8,046 nt of DNA. It comes from Gemmatimonadota bacterium (lineage in GTDB: Bacteria > Gemmatimonadota > Gemmatimonadetes > Gemmatimonadales > GWC2-71-9). The stretch is from contig JACZUR010000094.1 in the NCBI GenBank assembly GCA_022573095.1, forward strand, positions 1 to 8,046. The letters are read 5' to 3'. The notes under the pieces are model-generated. The model saw only the letters and a list, made by a program, of their open reading frames with translations. It did not search any database and had not been told where the DNA came from. Position numbers and translations under genes: made by a program. Below are positions 1 to 6,763 of the stretch, in pieces. Each line of letters opens with the position of its first letter. The first letter of the stretch is position 1.

Positions 1-22
1 GCTACCGTAACCCTCGTACTGC

Positions 23-50
23 GAAAGGCGACCGATACCGGTCGCCTTTC
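23..50 (-). terminator. Rho-independent-type hairpin after the tRNA-Glu pair
   Basis: Positions 23-34 and 39-50 are perfect reverse complements, giving a 12-bp stem with a 4-base loop (35-38). The hairpin starts 3 bases past the 3' end of the second tRNA, which is where a tRNA operon terminator is expected. The outer stem pairs A with T, so each strand has a short T run at the end of the stem. The tail is slightly more T-rich on the plus strand, so it could also end a transcript entering from the left edge. Positions 1-22 hold nothing I recognise. Confidence 0.7.
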
Positions 51-53
51 TTA

Positions 54-125
54 TGCCCCCAAGGGGAATCGAACCCCTGTCTCCACCTTGAAAGAGTGAT
101 GTCCTAACCGCTGGACGATGGGGGC
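54..125 (-). tRNA. tRNA-Glu, anticodon TTC
   Basis: This is a complete 72-nt cloverleaf on the minus strand. The acceptor stem is GCCCCCA paired with TGGGGGC, with discriminator A at position 54. The anticodon loop is CTTTCAA, and anticodon TTC (plus-strand 90-92) reads GAA/GAG. The anticodon stem has G.U pairs at both ends. The T arm GGGGT-TCGATTC-CCCTT (with a G.U closing pair) is canonical. CCA is not encoded and must be added by the nucleotidyltransferase. It lies 7 nt downstream of the other tRNA-Glu and is probably co-transcribed with it. The A discriminator and GCCCCCATCGTC opening resemble cyanobacterial and plastid tRNA-Glu more than the E. coli one. Confidence 0.95.
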
Positions 126-132
126 GAGAGAG

Positions 133-205
133 TAGCGGTAACGGGATTCGAACCCGTGTTTCAGCCTTGAGAGGGCTGCGTCCTGGTCCCCTAGACGATA
201 CCGCC
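133..205 (-). tRNA. tRNA-Glu, anticodon CTC
   Basis: This is a complete 73-nt cloverleaf on the minus strand. The acceptor stem is GGCGGTA paired with TACCGCT, with a G.U first pair and discriminator A at position 133. The anticodon stem CAGCC/GGCTG encloses loop CTCTCAA, giving anticodon CTC (plus-strand 169-171), which reads GAG. The T arm CGGGT-TCGAATC-CCGTT (with a G.U closing pair) is canonical. CCA is not encoded. It is the first gene of a two-tRNA unit with tRNA-Glu(TTC), so both glutamate codons are served by one transcript. Confidence 0.95.
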
Positions 206-256
206 GCGTGTCCGATCTGGCCTCATACCGGCCAACTCACCTCCGTCCGGAGGACT

Positions 257-286
257 AATATCGCCAGACCTCCCGTTGCAACGCAA
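257..286 (-). promoter_or_regulatory. Possible promoter for the tRNA-Glu pair
   Basis: On the minus strand, TTGCGT (286-281) is followed after 18 nt by GATATT (262-257), which matches TATAAT at 4 of 6 positions. This would start transcription near 250, about 45 nt before the first tRNA. An alternative -35, TTGCAA (281-276), has a shorter 15-nt spacer to TATTAG (260-255). The -35 match is weak, and the call rests mainly on position. Confidence 0.3.
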
Positions 287-393
287 CCGCGACCTCATAG
301 GGACCATCGCTCGCATCAGCGTTCGAGAGAACCCCGGGATTGGAAATTCCAGGCAGATAGTGCATTCTAGGAGCACTACGATCCCGTCTCTCG

Positions 394-399
394 AAGGAG
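394..399 (+). promoter_or_regulatory. Shine-Dalgarno site for the channel gene
   Basis: AAGGAG is a near-consensus ribosome binding site. It ends 3 nt before GTG at 403 and 6 nt before the next codon, TTG at 406. The spacing suits TTG 406 better than GTG 403, so the true start may be one codon later than annotated. No ATG start is available in this frame nearby. Confidence 0.7.
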
Positions 400-402
400 T
401 CA

Positions 403-1482
403 GTGTTGCGGCGCAACAGTCCTGTTGAACACAGCGAATTTCGCCGGCTAAGGAGGCGCCTAGGAATCGCGTTTGCCGCCCTCATCGGCGTCACCGCTGT
501 GGGCGCCGTTGGCTTCTGGATAATAGGAGGCCGATCCTACAGCCTGGTCGATGCCCTCTATATGACAGTGATCACACTTACCACTGTTGGCTTCACTGAG
601 GTCATCGACATGTCGGCAAACCCCGCCGGGCGCGTGTTTACGATGGGCCTCCTTGTGGTGGGAATGGGGATTGTAGCTTACTCAGTCCCGATGATGGCAG
701 CATTCCTGATCGAAGGCCAACTTCACAATATCTTCTCGAGGCGGCGTATGCAGAAGAGCATCGAAGAAATGCACGACCACTATATAGTCTGCGGGGACAC
801 CACTACCGCCTGGTACGTCGCGGAGGAGCTACTGCTAACGAACCGTAGCATGGTGCTGGTAACGCCGGATGAAGGGAGCATGGAAACGGCGACCGCGGTC
901 CTCGGCGAACTTCCCGGCGTGATAGGCGATCCGAGCAACAACGATGTTCTGGTGAACGCCGGCATCGAACGCGCGTCCGGGGTCGTCGTGTGTATGGAAA
1001 GTGACAAAGACAACGTTCTGGTCGTGCTCACGGCAAGACGCCTTTCCTCGACCGCCAGAATCGTCGCAGCCACCGAACGACCCGAAACTGATGAGAAATT
1101 GAGAGTTGCCGGGGCCAGCGCCGTAGTGAGCCCAAGCAGGATCGGCGGGCTCAGGATCGCCTCCGAACTGGTACGGCCCAAAGTGGTTTCGTTTCTGGAC
1201 CAGATGTTGAGAGACGATAGGGGCAGCCTTCGCGTCGAAGAAGTAACGATACCGGACGGAGCGCCGACTATCGGCAAGACATTTGAGTCACTCAATGTTG
1301 ACGAAGTGGCCGGCTCGATTCTGCTTGCAGTGCGTGATCCCGCCGGTAACTTCAAGTTCAAACCCGAGCCGGAAACGATAGTTGAAGCTGAGATGACACT
1401 GGTAATCATGGCCGACGCCGAGGGATGTTCACGGCTGGAGCGGCAGCTCGCAGGCCGGCGGCGCAGCACGAGAATGACCTAG
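403..1482 (+). CDS. Two-TM RCK-domain potassium channel (Ion_trans_2 / TrkA-N / TrkA-C)
   Basis: This is an inner-membrane cation channel of the MthK-like architecture, normally a tetramer gated by cytoplasmic RCK domains. The 359-residue protein is a usual length for this family. TM1 spans about residues 21-43, the pore helix and filter about 50-66, and TM2 about 78-104. A Rossmann-type TrkA-N domain runs from about 124 to 245 (HDHYIVCGD..., then GDPSNNDVL..AGIERA and DKDNVLVVLTAR). A TrkA-C domain covers about 276-346. Two features are odd. The filter reads T61-V62-G63-F64-T65 where TVGYG or TVGFG is usual, and the dinucleotide-binding glycine motif is degenerate (G131-D-T-T-T-A136). The start is GTG at 403, or possibly TTG at 406, behind a good Shine-Dalgarno. 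The antiporter gene follows after 11 nt, so the two are probably co-transcribed. K+ selectivity is inferred from the family, and the altered filter weakens that inference. Confidence 0.9.
   Translation: MLRRNSPVEHSEFRRLRRRLGIAFAALIGVTAVGAVGFWIIGGRSYSLVDALYMTVITLTTVGFTEVIDMSANPAGRVFTMGLLVVGMGIVAYSVPMMAAFLIEGQLHNIFSRRRMQKSIEEMHDHYIVCGDTTTAWYVAEELLLTNRSMVLVTPDEGSMETATAVLGELPGVIGDPSNNDVLVNAGIERASGVVVCMESDKDNVLVVLTARRLSSTARIVAATERPETDEKLRVAGASAVVSPSRIGGLRIASELVRPKVVSFLDQMLRDDRGSLRVEEVTIPDGAPTIGKTFESLNVDEVAGSILLAVRDPAGNFKFKPEPETIVEAEMTLVIMADAEGCSRLERQLAGRRRSTRMT
738..750 (+). promoter_or_regulatory. Possible internal translation start for a soluble RCK domain
   Basis: Inside the channel gene, GAGG (738-741) lies 6 nt upstream of an in-frame ATG at 748 (Met116), just after TM2. 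Starting here would give a 244-residue cytoplasmic protein carrying only the TrkA-N and TrkA-C domains. The archaeal channel MthK is known to make such a soluble RCK fragment from an internal Met at the equivalent place. Use of the site here is inference. Confidence 0.35.
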
Positions 1483-1493
1483 CCGACTCAAGC

Positions 1494-4013
1494 ATGCCCG
1501 ACGAAACCATAGTCACTACCGTAGTCGCGATAATAGGCCTTCTTCTGGTCGCGTCGATAATGGCCGTGGCATTGCGGCGGCTGCACCTTCCCTACACCGT
1601 TGGCCTGGTAATCGTGGGACTCGGCCTCGGTTATGCCGCCGAAAAGATAGAGGCGCTGGAACCGCTGGGTGGCATCGAACTGTCACCCGAGATCATCCTC
1701 TTCGTGTTCCTGCCCACATTGATATTCGAGTCCGCTTTCAACATGGACAGCCGGCTGCTGGTCCGGAACCTCGCCCCCGTCGTCGCGCTCGCAGCCCCCG
1801 GTCTTCTGATCTCGACAGCAATTATAGCCGGACTCGTCAACTGGCTTACGCCACTCCCACTTGGACCGTCTATTCTGTTCGGTGCCCTTATATCCGCGAC
1901 CGATCCTGTGGCGGTCATTGCGCTATTCAAGGAACTCGGCGCGCCCAAACGCCTCGCGATCCTCGTCGAGGGGGAAAGCCTGTTCAACGATGCCACGGCA
2001 ATCGTTCTCTTCGGGATCATTGTCGCGGTACTGCAGGGGGGCACCTTCGGGGCGTCAACAATAAGTGATGGCGTAATCGATTTTGGAAGGGTATTCGTCG
2101 GAGGACTCATCGTCGGATCGATGATAGGGTATCTGATGATTCGCTCCATCGCGCTAGCCGATGACGACCCTCTGGTCGAGGTCGCACTTTCCACCGTGGT
2201 GGCCTACGCGGCTTTCATCGCCGCCGACCACTACCTTCACGTTTCCGGCGTGATGGCAACGGTCGGGGCTGGCGTAGTGGTCGGCACGTTCGGCTCCACG
2301 CGATTCAGCGCGCATGTCAGGGAATATCTCCACCAGTTCTGGGAATACGCTGCGTTCGTGGCAAACAGTCTGATCTTTCTATTGGTGGGCATGAGCGTAA
2401 GCCTGAGCGGCTTGCTCGACAACGGCGGTCCAATACTTTGGGCCATAGCCGCATCCCTTGTCGCCCGAGCCGTCGTAGTGTTCAGCCTCGTTCCGATGGT
2501 GGGCCGTCTACCGGGAGCTGAAAAAATTGACCTTAGGAATCAAACCGTACTCTTCTGGGGAGGCCTCAGGGGCGCGGTCGCCCTAGCGCTCGCCCTGAGC
2601 CTGGCGCCAAATTTCCCGAACCGTGAACTGATAGTGTCACTCGCTGTCGGAGTGGTGCTGTTTACCCTGCTCACCGGCGGACTGACGATCGGTCCGCTAA
2701 TGGGAGCACTAGGACTCAACAAACCCAGCCTGGCAGAGCGGGTCGCCCGCGTAGTTGCTACGGTCGCTTCGAAGCGCAGCGCCCTAGAGCGTGTCTCGAG
2801 CATGGCGACGGCGGGACATTACTCGAACCTGCTGCTTGCCGAAATCGAAAAGGATTACCGTAGCGACGTGTTGGATGCGGAGACGGACCTAGTTGCCCTA
2901 CAGGATCTCTGCCACGCCGACGAGATGAAGGCGGTACTCTGGTCGCAGGCTCTGACCGTTGAACGCAATGTTTTCAGGGAACTCTTCGACCAGGGCGTCA
3001 TCTCCGAACCGGTGCTGCGAGAGTTGGAGATCGCTGTTGATCTCAAACGGGATGAGGTAATGAGGGGTAATCTGTCGCACGATATTCCCAGTGTTATGCC
3101 ACCGGAGGTCAGAGTCATGGAATTCTTCGTCGCATTGGTGGAGCGGATATTCCCCAAGATGGGGTTCGTGCAGCGCCACCGCGTGAAGTCGCTTGCGGCA
3201 AAATACGAACACGATTCAGCTGTACTCGAAGCCGGGCATCGCGTCGCGGCCGAATTGGATCGTATGGTTGAACTAAGTGGCGCAAGCGAGCAGTTAGCCT
3301 CAGAATGCAGAGAGGTATGGGAGCGGCGGGCTAAAGAAGCCATGCAGCGCCTGGATACGGTCGCAGAACACTTCCCCGAATACGTGAGAGCTGTTCAGGG
3401 ACGTACCGTGCGACGGATCGTGCTCGACGGTGAGGTAGAGGCCATTGAAGAGTTGGCGTCCGCCGGAGGCATCCCGGCTTCTGTCGCGCGTGACGCCCGC
3501 CACTCTGTCGAGACTTCCAGAAGGAATCTCTTACGGCAGCCGGTCGGCGCACTCGAGCCCGATCCGGAAGAACTTCTGTCGCGAGTCCCAATGTTTAGCG
3601 AGCTGGCGCCCAGTGACCACAAACGGGTAGTCGAAAAACTGATCCCCCGCACGGTGCTGTCAGGGAGAAACATCATCAAGCAGGGTGAGAAGGGAACGTC
3701 GCTCTTTCTCGTGGCAAGAGGCGTCGTGGCTGTCCTGGTCACTCAGGACGGAGGTGACCCGCGCCGCGTTGCCTCACTGCACGCAGGAGACTTCTTTGGC
3801 GAGATGGCACTGTTGACCGAAGAACGCAGGAACGCCACCGTCCGGGCTGTCTCCGATTGTCAACTTTACGAGTTGTCGAAGCGAGACGTCGATGCCATCT
3901 GCGAGACTTCTCGAGGCGTCAAGGAAGCGTTACAGGCGGTCTACAGGAGACGATTCAGCGGCGAACATGACGAAGTGAGCGTTAGAAAGTCCCGGCTGTC
4001 GACAGCTATCTGA
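1494..4013 (+). CDS. CPA1 (NhaP/SOS1-like) cation/proton antiporter with C-terminal cyclic-nucleotide-binding domain
   Basis: This is an inner-membrane Na+(or K+)/H+ exchanger of 839 residues. Residues 1 to about 425 are a multi-TM Na_H_Exchanger domain carrying CPA1 hallmarks: F78-ESAFNMD, A-T136-D137-P138, G160-ESLFND with the N165-D166 ion-site pair, and GGLRGAVAL with R359. Residues about 430-690 are a charged, mostly helical cytoplasmic region. It includes a VFRELFDQGVISEPVLRELE-type stretch near 493-512 that recalls the post-membrane region of SOS1. Residues about 694-825 form a cNMP-binding domain with a phosphate-binding cassette, F768-G769-E770...R779-N-A781-T782, in which the key Glu and Arg are present. 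The start is ATG 1494, 11 nt after the channel stop, because it places the first TM at the N-terminus. An in-frame ATG at 1425 would add 23 hydrophilic residues and overlap the channel gene. ATG 1494 lacks a clear Shine-Dalgarno, which suggests translational coupling. No cyclase is in the window. Confidence 0.93.
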   Translation: MPDETIVTTVVAIIGLLLVASIMAVALRRLHLPYTVGLVIVGLGLGYAAEKIEALEPLGGIELSPEIILFVFLPTLIFESAFNMDSRLLVRNLAPVVALAAPGLLISTAIIAGLVNWLTPLPLGPSILFGALISATDPVAVIALFKELGAPKRLAILVEGESLFNDATAIVLFGIIVAVLQGGTFGASTISDGVIDFGRVFVGGLIVGSMIGYLMIRSIALADDDPLVEVALSTVVAYAAFIAADHYLHVSGVMATVGAGVVVGTFGSTRFSAHVREYLHQFWEYAAFVANSLIFLLVGMSVSLSGLLDNGGPILWAIAASLVARAVVVFSLVPMVGRLPGAEKIDLRNQTVLFWGGLRGAVALALALSLAPNFPNRELIVSLAVGVVLFTLLTGGLTIGPLMGALGLNKPSLAERVARVVATVASKRSALERVSSMATAGHYSNLLLAEIEKDYRSDVLDAETDLVALQDLCHADEMKAVLWSQALTVERNVFRELFDQGVISEPVLRELEIAVDLKRDEVMRGNLSHDIPSVMPPEVRVMEFFVALVERIFPKMGFVQRHRVKSLAAKYEHDSAVLEAGHRVAAELDRMVELSGASEQLASECREVWERRAKEAMQRLDTVAEHFPEYVRAVQGRTVRRIVLDGEVEAIEELASAGGIPASVARDARHSVETSRRNLLRQPVGALEPDPEELLSRVPMFSELAPSDHKRVVEKLIPRTVLSGRNIIKQGEKGTSLFLVARGVVAVLVTQDGGDPRRVASLHAGDFFGEMALLTEERRNATVRAVSDCQLYELSKRDVDAICETSRGVKEALQAVYRRRFSGEHDEVSVRKSRLSTAI

Positions 4014-4017
4014 TTCG

Positions 4018-5781
4018 CTAGCGGGGGTCCGCAACCGCAGTTTGGGCTCGTCGTAACAAGACGCGCAACGCCACCGCGGCCTCGAAGATCAGCCATAATT
4101 CGAGCACGAAAACAGCCCCGCCGACCGCAAGCAGGAGTGCCTGACTCTCGCTCCAGTACCTCAACAGATTGAGCACCATCGCCCATGTCGTCATGAAGAA
4201 GAGAAACGTCATCGGAATGACGGTAATCCACACGCTGCGACCGAGCCGGACCAGGAACAGGGTGATCACCAGCAAGCTGAGGGCCGCCGTAAGCTGATTC
4301 GTCGTACCGAAGAGCGGCCACAACCGCATTCCGCCGGCTCCCCGGTCCAGCCCGAGCGCAAGAGCGGCACAACTCGTAACCGCAACGAGAGTCGCGACCC
4401 ACCGGTTACTCATCGCTTTTATTCCGTACACCGAAGCCAGTTCCGTTATGATATAGCGCTGTAGCCGGATCCCCGTGTCCATCGTCGTGGCAGCAAAACT
4501 GATCACGACCACCGCCGCAAAGATGACCGCGACCTGCGACGGTATGCCTATCCCGCGAGCCAGTTCGCCTATTCCCATCACAAACGCGGTTGTGGCACCC
4601 GACGAAGCGCTAGCCCATGTCGCGTAGTGTTCGTGCCATCCATCGATGCCCGCATACACCGCAAACCCAGCGGTCGTCGCGAGTATCGATGTCAGTGCCA
4701 CCGCACCTTCACCCAGCGCGCCACCATATCCAACGTATCTCGCCTCTGTCTCATTGCTGAGTTGCTTAGCGCTTGTCCCCGACGCTACCAGACCGTGGAA
4801 ACCGCTGATCGCCCCGCACGCTATTGTGATAAATAACAGTGGGAACCAACTCGGCGCGTCAGCGGGAAGGTTCCGATTGATCGCCGGAGCTATAACCTGA
4901 GGATTGGTAATCAGGATGCCCAGGAATATGATGCCGAGTGCCACGAAGAGCTGGTGGCTGTTGATGTAATCGCGGGGCTGCAGCAGTATCCAGACGGGCA
5001 GGACGCTCGCAAAAAAGCCGTACACGAACAAGATGATGACCCAACCCGTTCTTACACCATCGGTAGTCGCGGCCTCGGCGGCCACGGAAGCATCACCGCC
5101 GGCGGCGTTCAACTGACCGACCGATGCGGCAAACCCGAAAAAATCGGGAAGTTCAAACGGCAGATACTGTCCCAACCAGATCAATACATATATAGCGAGC
5201 AACGCACCGAGCGATGGCGCCAGTATGCCGGCTCCCGCTCGGTAGATCAGAAATCCCACGGCTACTGCGATCACGAGAGTTCCCCACACCGGAAGAACCG
5301 CACCAGGGTTAGCCATGAATAAATTCGCTATGACGACGGCAAACACCGCGTTGACAAGCAGTAGCAAGAAGAAAATGATGAGCAGGAAAAGAATTCGCGC
5401 TCTGCTACCCACTATGGACTCCGCAATTGCTCCGATGGACTGCCCCTTGTGTCTGACGGAGAGCCACAGAGTTCCCAAATCGTGAACGGCACCTGCAACC
5501 ACGGTACCGACGACAACCCACAAGAAAGCCGGCAGCCATCCCCAGATAACGGCGATTGCCGGCCCCACTATCGGCGCTGCCCCTGCCACCGATGTGAAGT
5601 GATGGCCGAACAATACGTGCCGGTTCGTCGGGACGTAGTCCACGCCATCTTCGAACTGATGCGCCGGAGTCTTGAAGTCGGGATCAAGACGGTAGATTCG
5701 CTGCGCGATGAAGCGCGAGTACAATCGATAACCGGTGACAAAAGCGAGGATCCCGACGACCAGCAGCGTTATCGAACTCAC
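4018..5781 (-). CDS. cstA: CstA-family carbon starvation protein / pyruvate-peptide transporter
   Basis: This is a polytopic inner-membrane transporter of 587 residues, near the shorter Bacillus-type CstA length and below the roughly 700 of E. coli CstA. Hydrophobic segments run throughout. Family signatures are clear: an early G59-HHFTSVAGAAPIVGP74 block, LLQPRDYIN near 266-274, and S326-GFHGLVASGTSAKQ340 followed by VGYGGALGEG. E. coli CstA and its relative BtsT take up pyruvate (and CstA has been linked to peptide use) during nutrient limitation, each with a small partner protein, YbdD or YjiX. No YbdD gene is visible here. Upstream in the same operon lie an ArsA-like ATPase, 15 nt away, and a small protein with a Cys-Cys C-terminus. 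The start is GTG at 5781, preceded by a purine-rich AAGAAGAG that begins near the ATPase stop codon. A small-residue loop near 225-242 (AAGG...AAEAATT) looks lineage-specific. The substrate is inferred from family only. Confidence 0.93.
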   Translation of the reverse strand: MSSITLLVVGILAFVTGYRLYSRFIAQRIYRLDPDFKTPAHQFEDGVDYVPTNRHVLFGHHFTSVAGAAPIVGPAIAVIWGWLPAFLWVVVGTVVAGAVHDLGTLWLSVRHKGQSIGAIAESIVGSRARILFLLIIFFLLLLVNAVFAVVIANLFMANPGAVLPVWGTLVIAVAVGFLIYRAGAGILAPSLGALLAIYVLIWLGQYLPFELPDFFGFAASVGQLNAAGGDASVAAEAATTDGVRTGWVIILFVYGFFASVLPVWILLQPRDYINSHQLFVALGIIFLGILITNPQVIAPAINRNLPADAPSWFPLLFITIACGAISGFHGLVASGTSAKQLSNETEARYVGYGGALGEGAVALTSILATTAGFAVYAGIDGWHEHYATWASASSGATTAFVMGIGELARGIGIPSQVAVIFAAVVVISFAATTMDTGIRLQRYIITELASVYGIKAMSNRWVATLVAVTSCAALALGLDRGAGGMRLWPLFGTTNQLTAALSLLVITLFLVRLGRSVWITVIPMTFLFFMTTWAMVLNLLRYWSESQALLLAVGGAVFVLELWLIFEAAVALRVLLRRAQTAVADPR

Positions 5782-5796
5782 GGATACTCTTCTTTC

Positions 5797-6753
5797 TTAG
5801 GCCGGGTGATTGAAAGTTTCGTTAGCCAGTCCAAGCAGTACATCGCGTCCAACGACATCGCCGTCGTACTGCCGAATCTCGAATGTCGTAAGCTCCTGGA
5901 ACGATTCCTTGATCTGTTCCAAATATTTTTTCTCGCGTTCCTTTCTGCGAGCGAGAAATTCTCCTTGTACCTCAGCAGGGAGCACCTGATTGACGACGAT
6001 TGCACCTATCGGGACGTCATATCTTTGTAGCGTTTTCACGGCCCTCTCGGTTTCCAGTATCGGGAGCCGCTCCGGAGTGAGTACAAACACGAAGGCCGAC
6101 TCATCCTTGTTGGTTATTATCTCCCGCGCCCGCTCGAATCGCGACTTCCGGGCTTCGAGTGCCTCGAGTACGGGATCGTCGTGCTCAGATCCAGCAGCGG
6201 CCGACCCGGCAACGTTGCGCCACATCTTTCCCAAGATATTCACCTTCCGGCGCTGACTGATGAGGCCACTTATCCATACCGTCATTAGCTCCGGGAGTGA
6301 CAGGAGGCGAATCGTGTGACCCGTGGGCGCGGTATCAAAGACATACCGATCGAACTGATAATCTTCATCGCAGAGTATCTTCGCAAAGCGCTCGAATACC
6401 GCCGACTCCTCGGCGCCGGGAGACATACGCGCGACATCGATCTGCCGTTCGACCTCCTTGACGAGGCGTGGAGCGATCGATTCGGAGATTCGTTCCTTAA
6501 CGTCATCGATGTACGCCTGCGTTTCAGTCTCAGGATCGATCTCCATCGCCCAGAGGTTTTCCTCCACCGCCGTAGGCTCGGAGTCGAGTTGCACTTCCAG
6601 GATGTCCGACGTGGAGTGGGCCGGGTCGGTTGATACGAGAAGGGTGCGTTTCGCTTGATTGGCGAACTGCAAGGCAACGGCAGCCGCCACCGTTGTTTTC
6701 CCCACCCCACCCTTCCCGCCAAAGAACAGCACTCTCTTGTCGAGAAGATTCAC
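5797..6753 (-). CDS. ArsA/Get3-family ATPase, not of the arsenite-pump type
   Basis: This is a cytoplasmic SIMIBI-class P-loop ATPase with one ATPase domain, 318 residues. The deviant Walker A is G12-GKGGVGKT20, with the signature Lys14. The switch I region is D43-PAHS47, and switch II is D140-TAPTGHT147, followed by the family LLSLPE. A helical stretch after switch II (about 155-190, with several hydrophobic residues) is where Get3 proteins form a client-binding groove. VVNQV near 252-256 fits the adenine-binding loop. The protein has a single cysteine (C128), so neither the cysteine triad of the arsenite pump ArsA nor the CXXC of Get3 is present. The start is GTG at 6753, 10 nt after the stop of the small Cys-Cys protein. 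The cstA gene follows after 15 nt, which indicates one operon. I infer a role in handling the small protein or the transporter. Arsenic resistance is unlikely, as no ars partner gene is nearby. Confidence 0.9.
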   Translation of the reverse strand: MNLLDKRVLFFGGKGGVGKTTVAAAVALQFANQAKRTLLVSTDPAHSTSDILEVQLDSEPTAVEENLWAMEIDPETETQAYIDDVKERISESIAPRLVKEVERQIDVARMSPGAEESAVFERFAKILCDEDYQFDRYVFDTAPTGHTIRLLSLPELMTVWISGLISQRRKVNILGKMWRNVAGSAAAGSEHDDPVLEALEARKSRFERAREIITNKDESAFVFVLTPERLPILETERAVKTLQRYDVPIGAIVVNQVLPAEVQGEFLARRKEREKKYLEQIKESFQELTTFEIRQYDGDVVGRDVLLGLANETFNHPA

Positions 6754-6763
6754 GCGTGTTCCG

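Larger units (their letters stand above)
206..402. promoter_or_regulatory. Divergent intergenic region with small palindromes
   Basis: These 197 bases separate the minus-strand tRNAs from the plus-strand channel gene and hold no credible coding sequence. Four inverted repeats are visible: TGGCC/GGCCA (218-222 and 230-234), CCTCCG/CGGAGG with a 2-base centre (240-253), the perfect palindrome CGTTGCAACG (274-283), and TGGAAATTCCA (341-351). A weak plus-strand promoter candidate is TTGGAA (340-345), a 17-nt gap, then CATTCT (363-368). The palindrome at 341-351 overlaps that -35, so it could be an operator. This is inference from position only. Confidence 0.4.

Noticed and set aside
54..205. tRNA genes as an integration (att) site for a mobile island
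   Set aside because: No integrase, no direct repeat of a tRNA 3' end elsewhere in the window, and the neighbouring genes look like ordinary chromosomal transport genes.
780..1469. Long minus-strand open frame (229 codons) opposite the channel gene
   Set aside because: It is rich in Ser/Thr/Arg with no recognisable domain, and it lies fully antisense to a gene with clear RCK motifs. It is a codon-bias shadow.
1425..1493. Upstream ATG at 1425 as start of the antiporter
   Set aside because: It overlaps the channel gene by 58 bases, has no spaced Shine-Dalgarno, and would add 23 hydrophilic residues ahead of the first TM segment that do not look like a CPA1 N-terminus.
2855..3343. Minus-strand open frames opposite the antiporter's helical region
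   Set aside because: Low-complexity Ser/Arg/Thr-rich translations with no motif; the plus-strand frame has clear family features on both sides.
5449..6030. Plus-strand open frame (193 codons) across the cstA / ATPase junction
   Set aside because: It is antisense to two well-supported genes and its translation has no domain or coherent composition. It is a shadow.
5797..6753. Arsenic resistance locus
   Set aside because: The ATPase is of the ArsA family, but it is single-domain, has one cysteine, and has no arsB, arsC, arsD or arsR neighbour. Its neighbours point to CstA transport.
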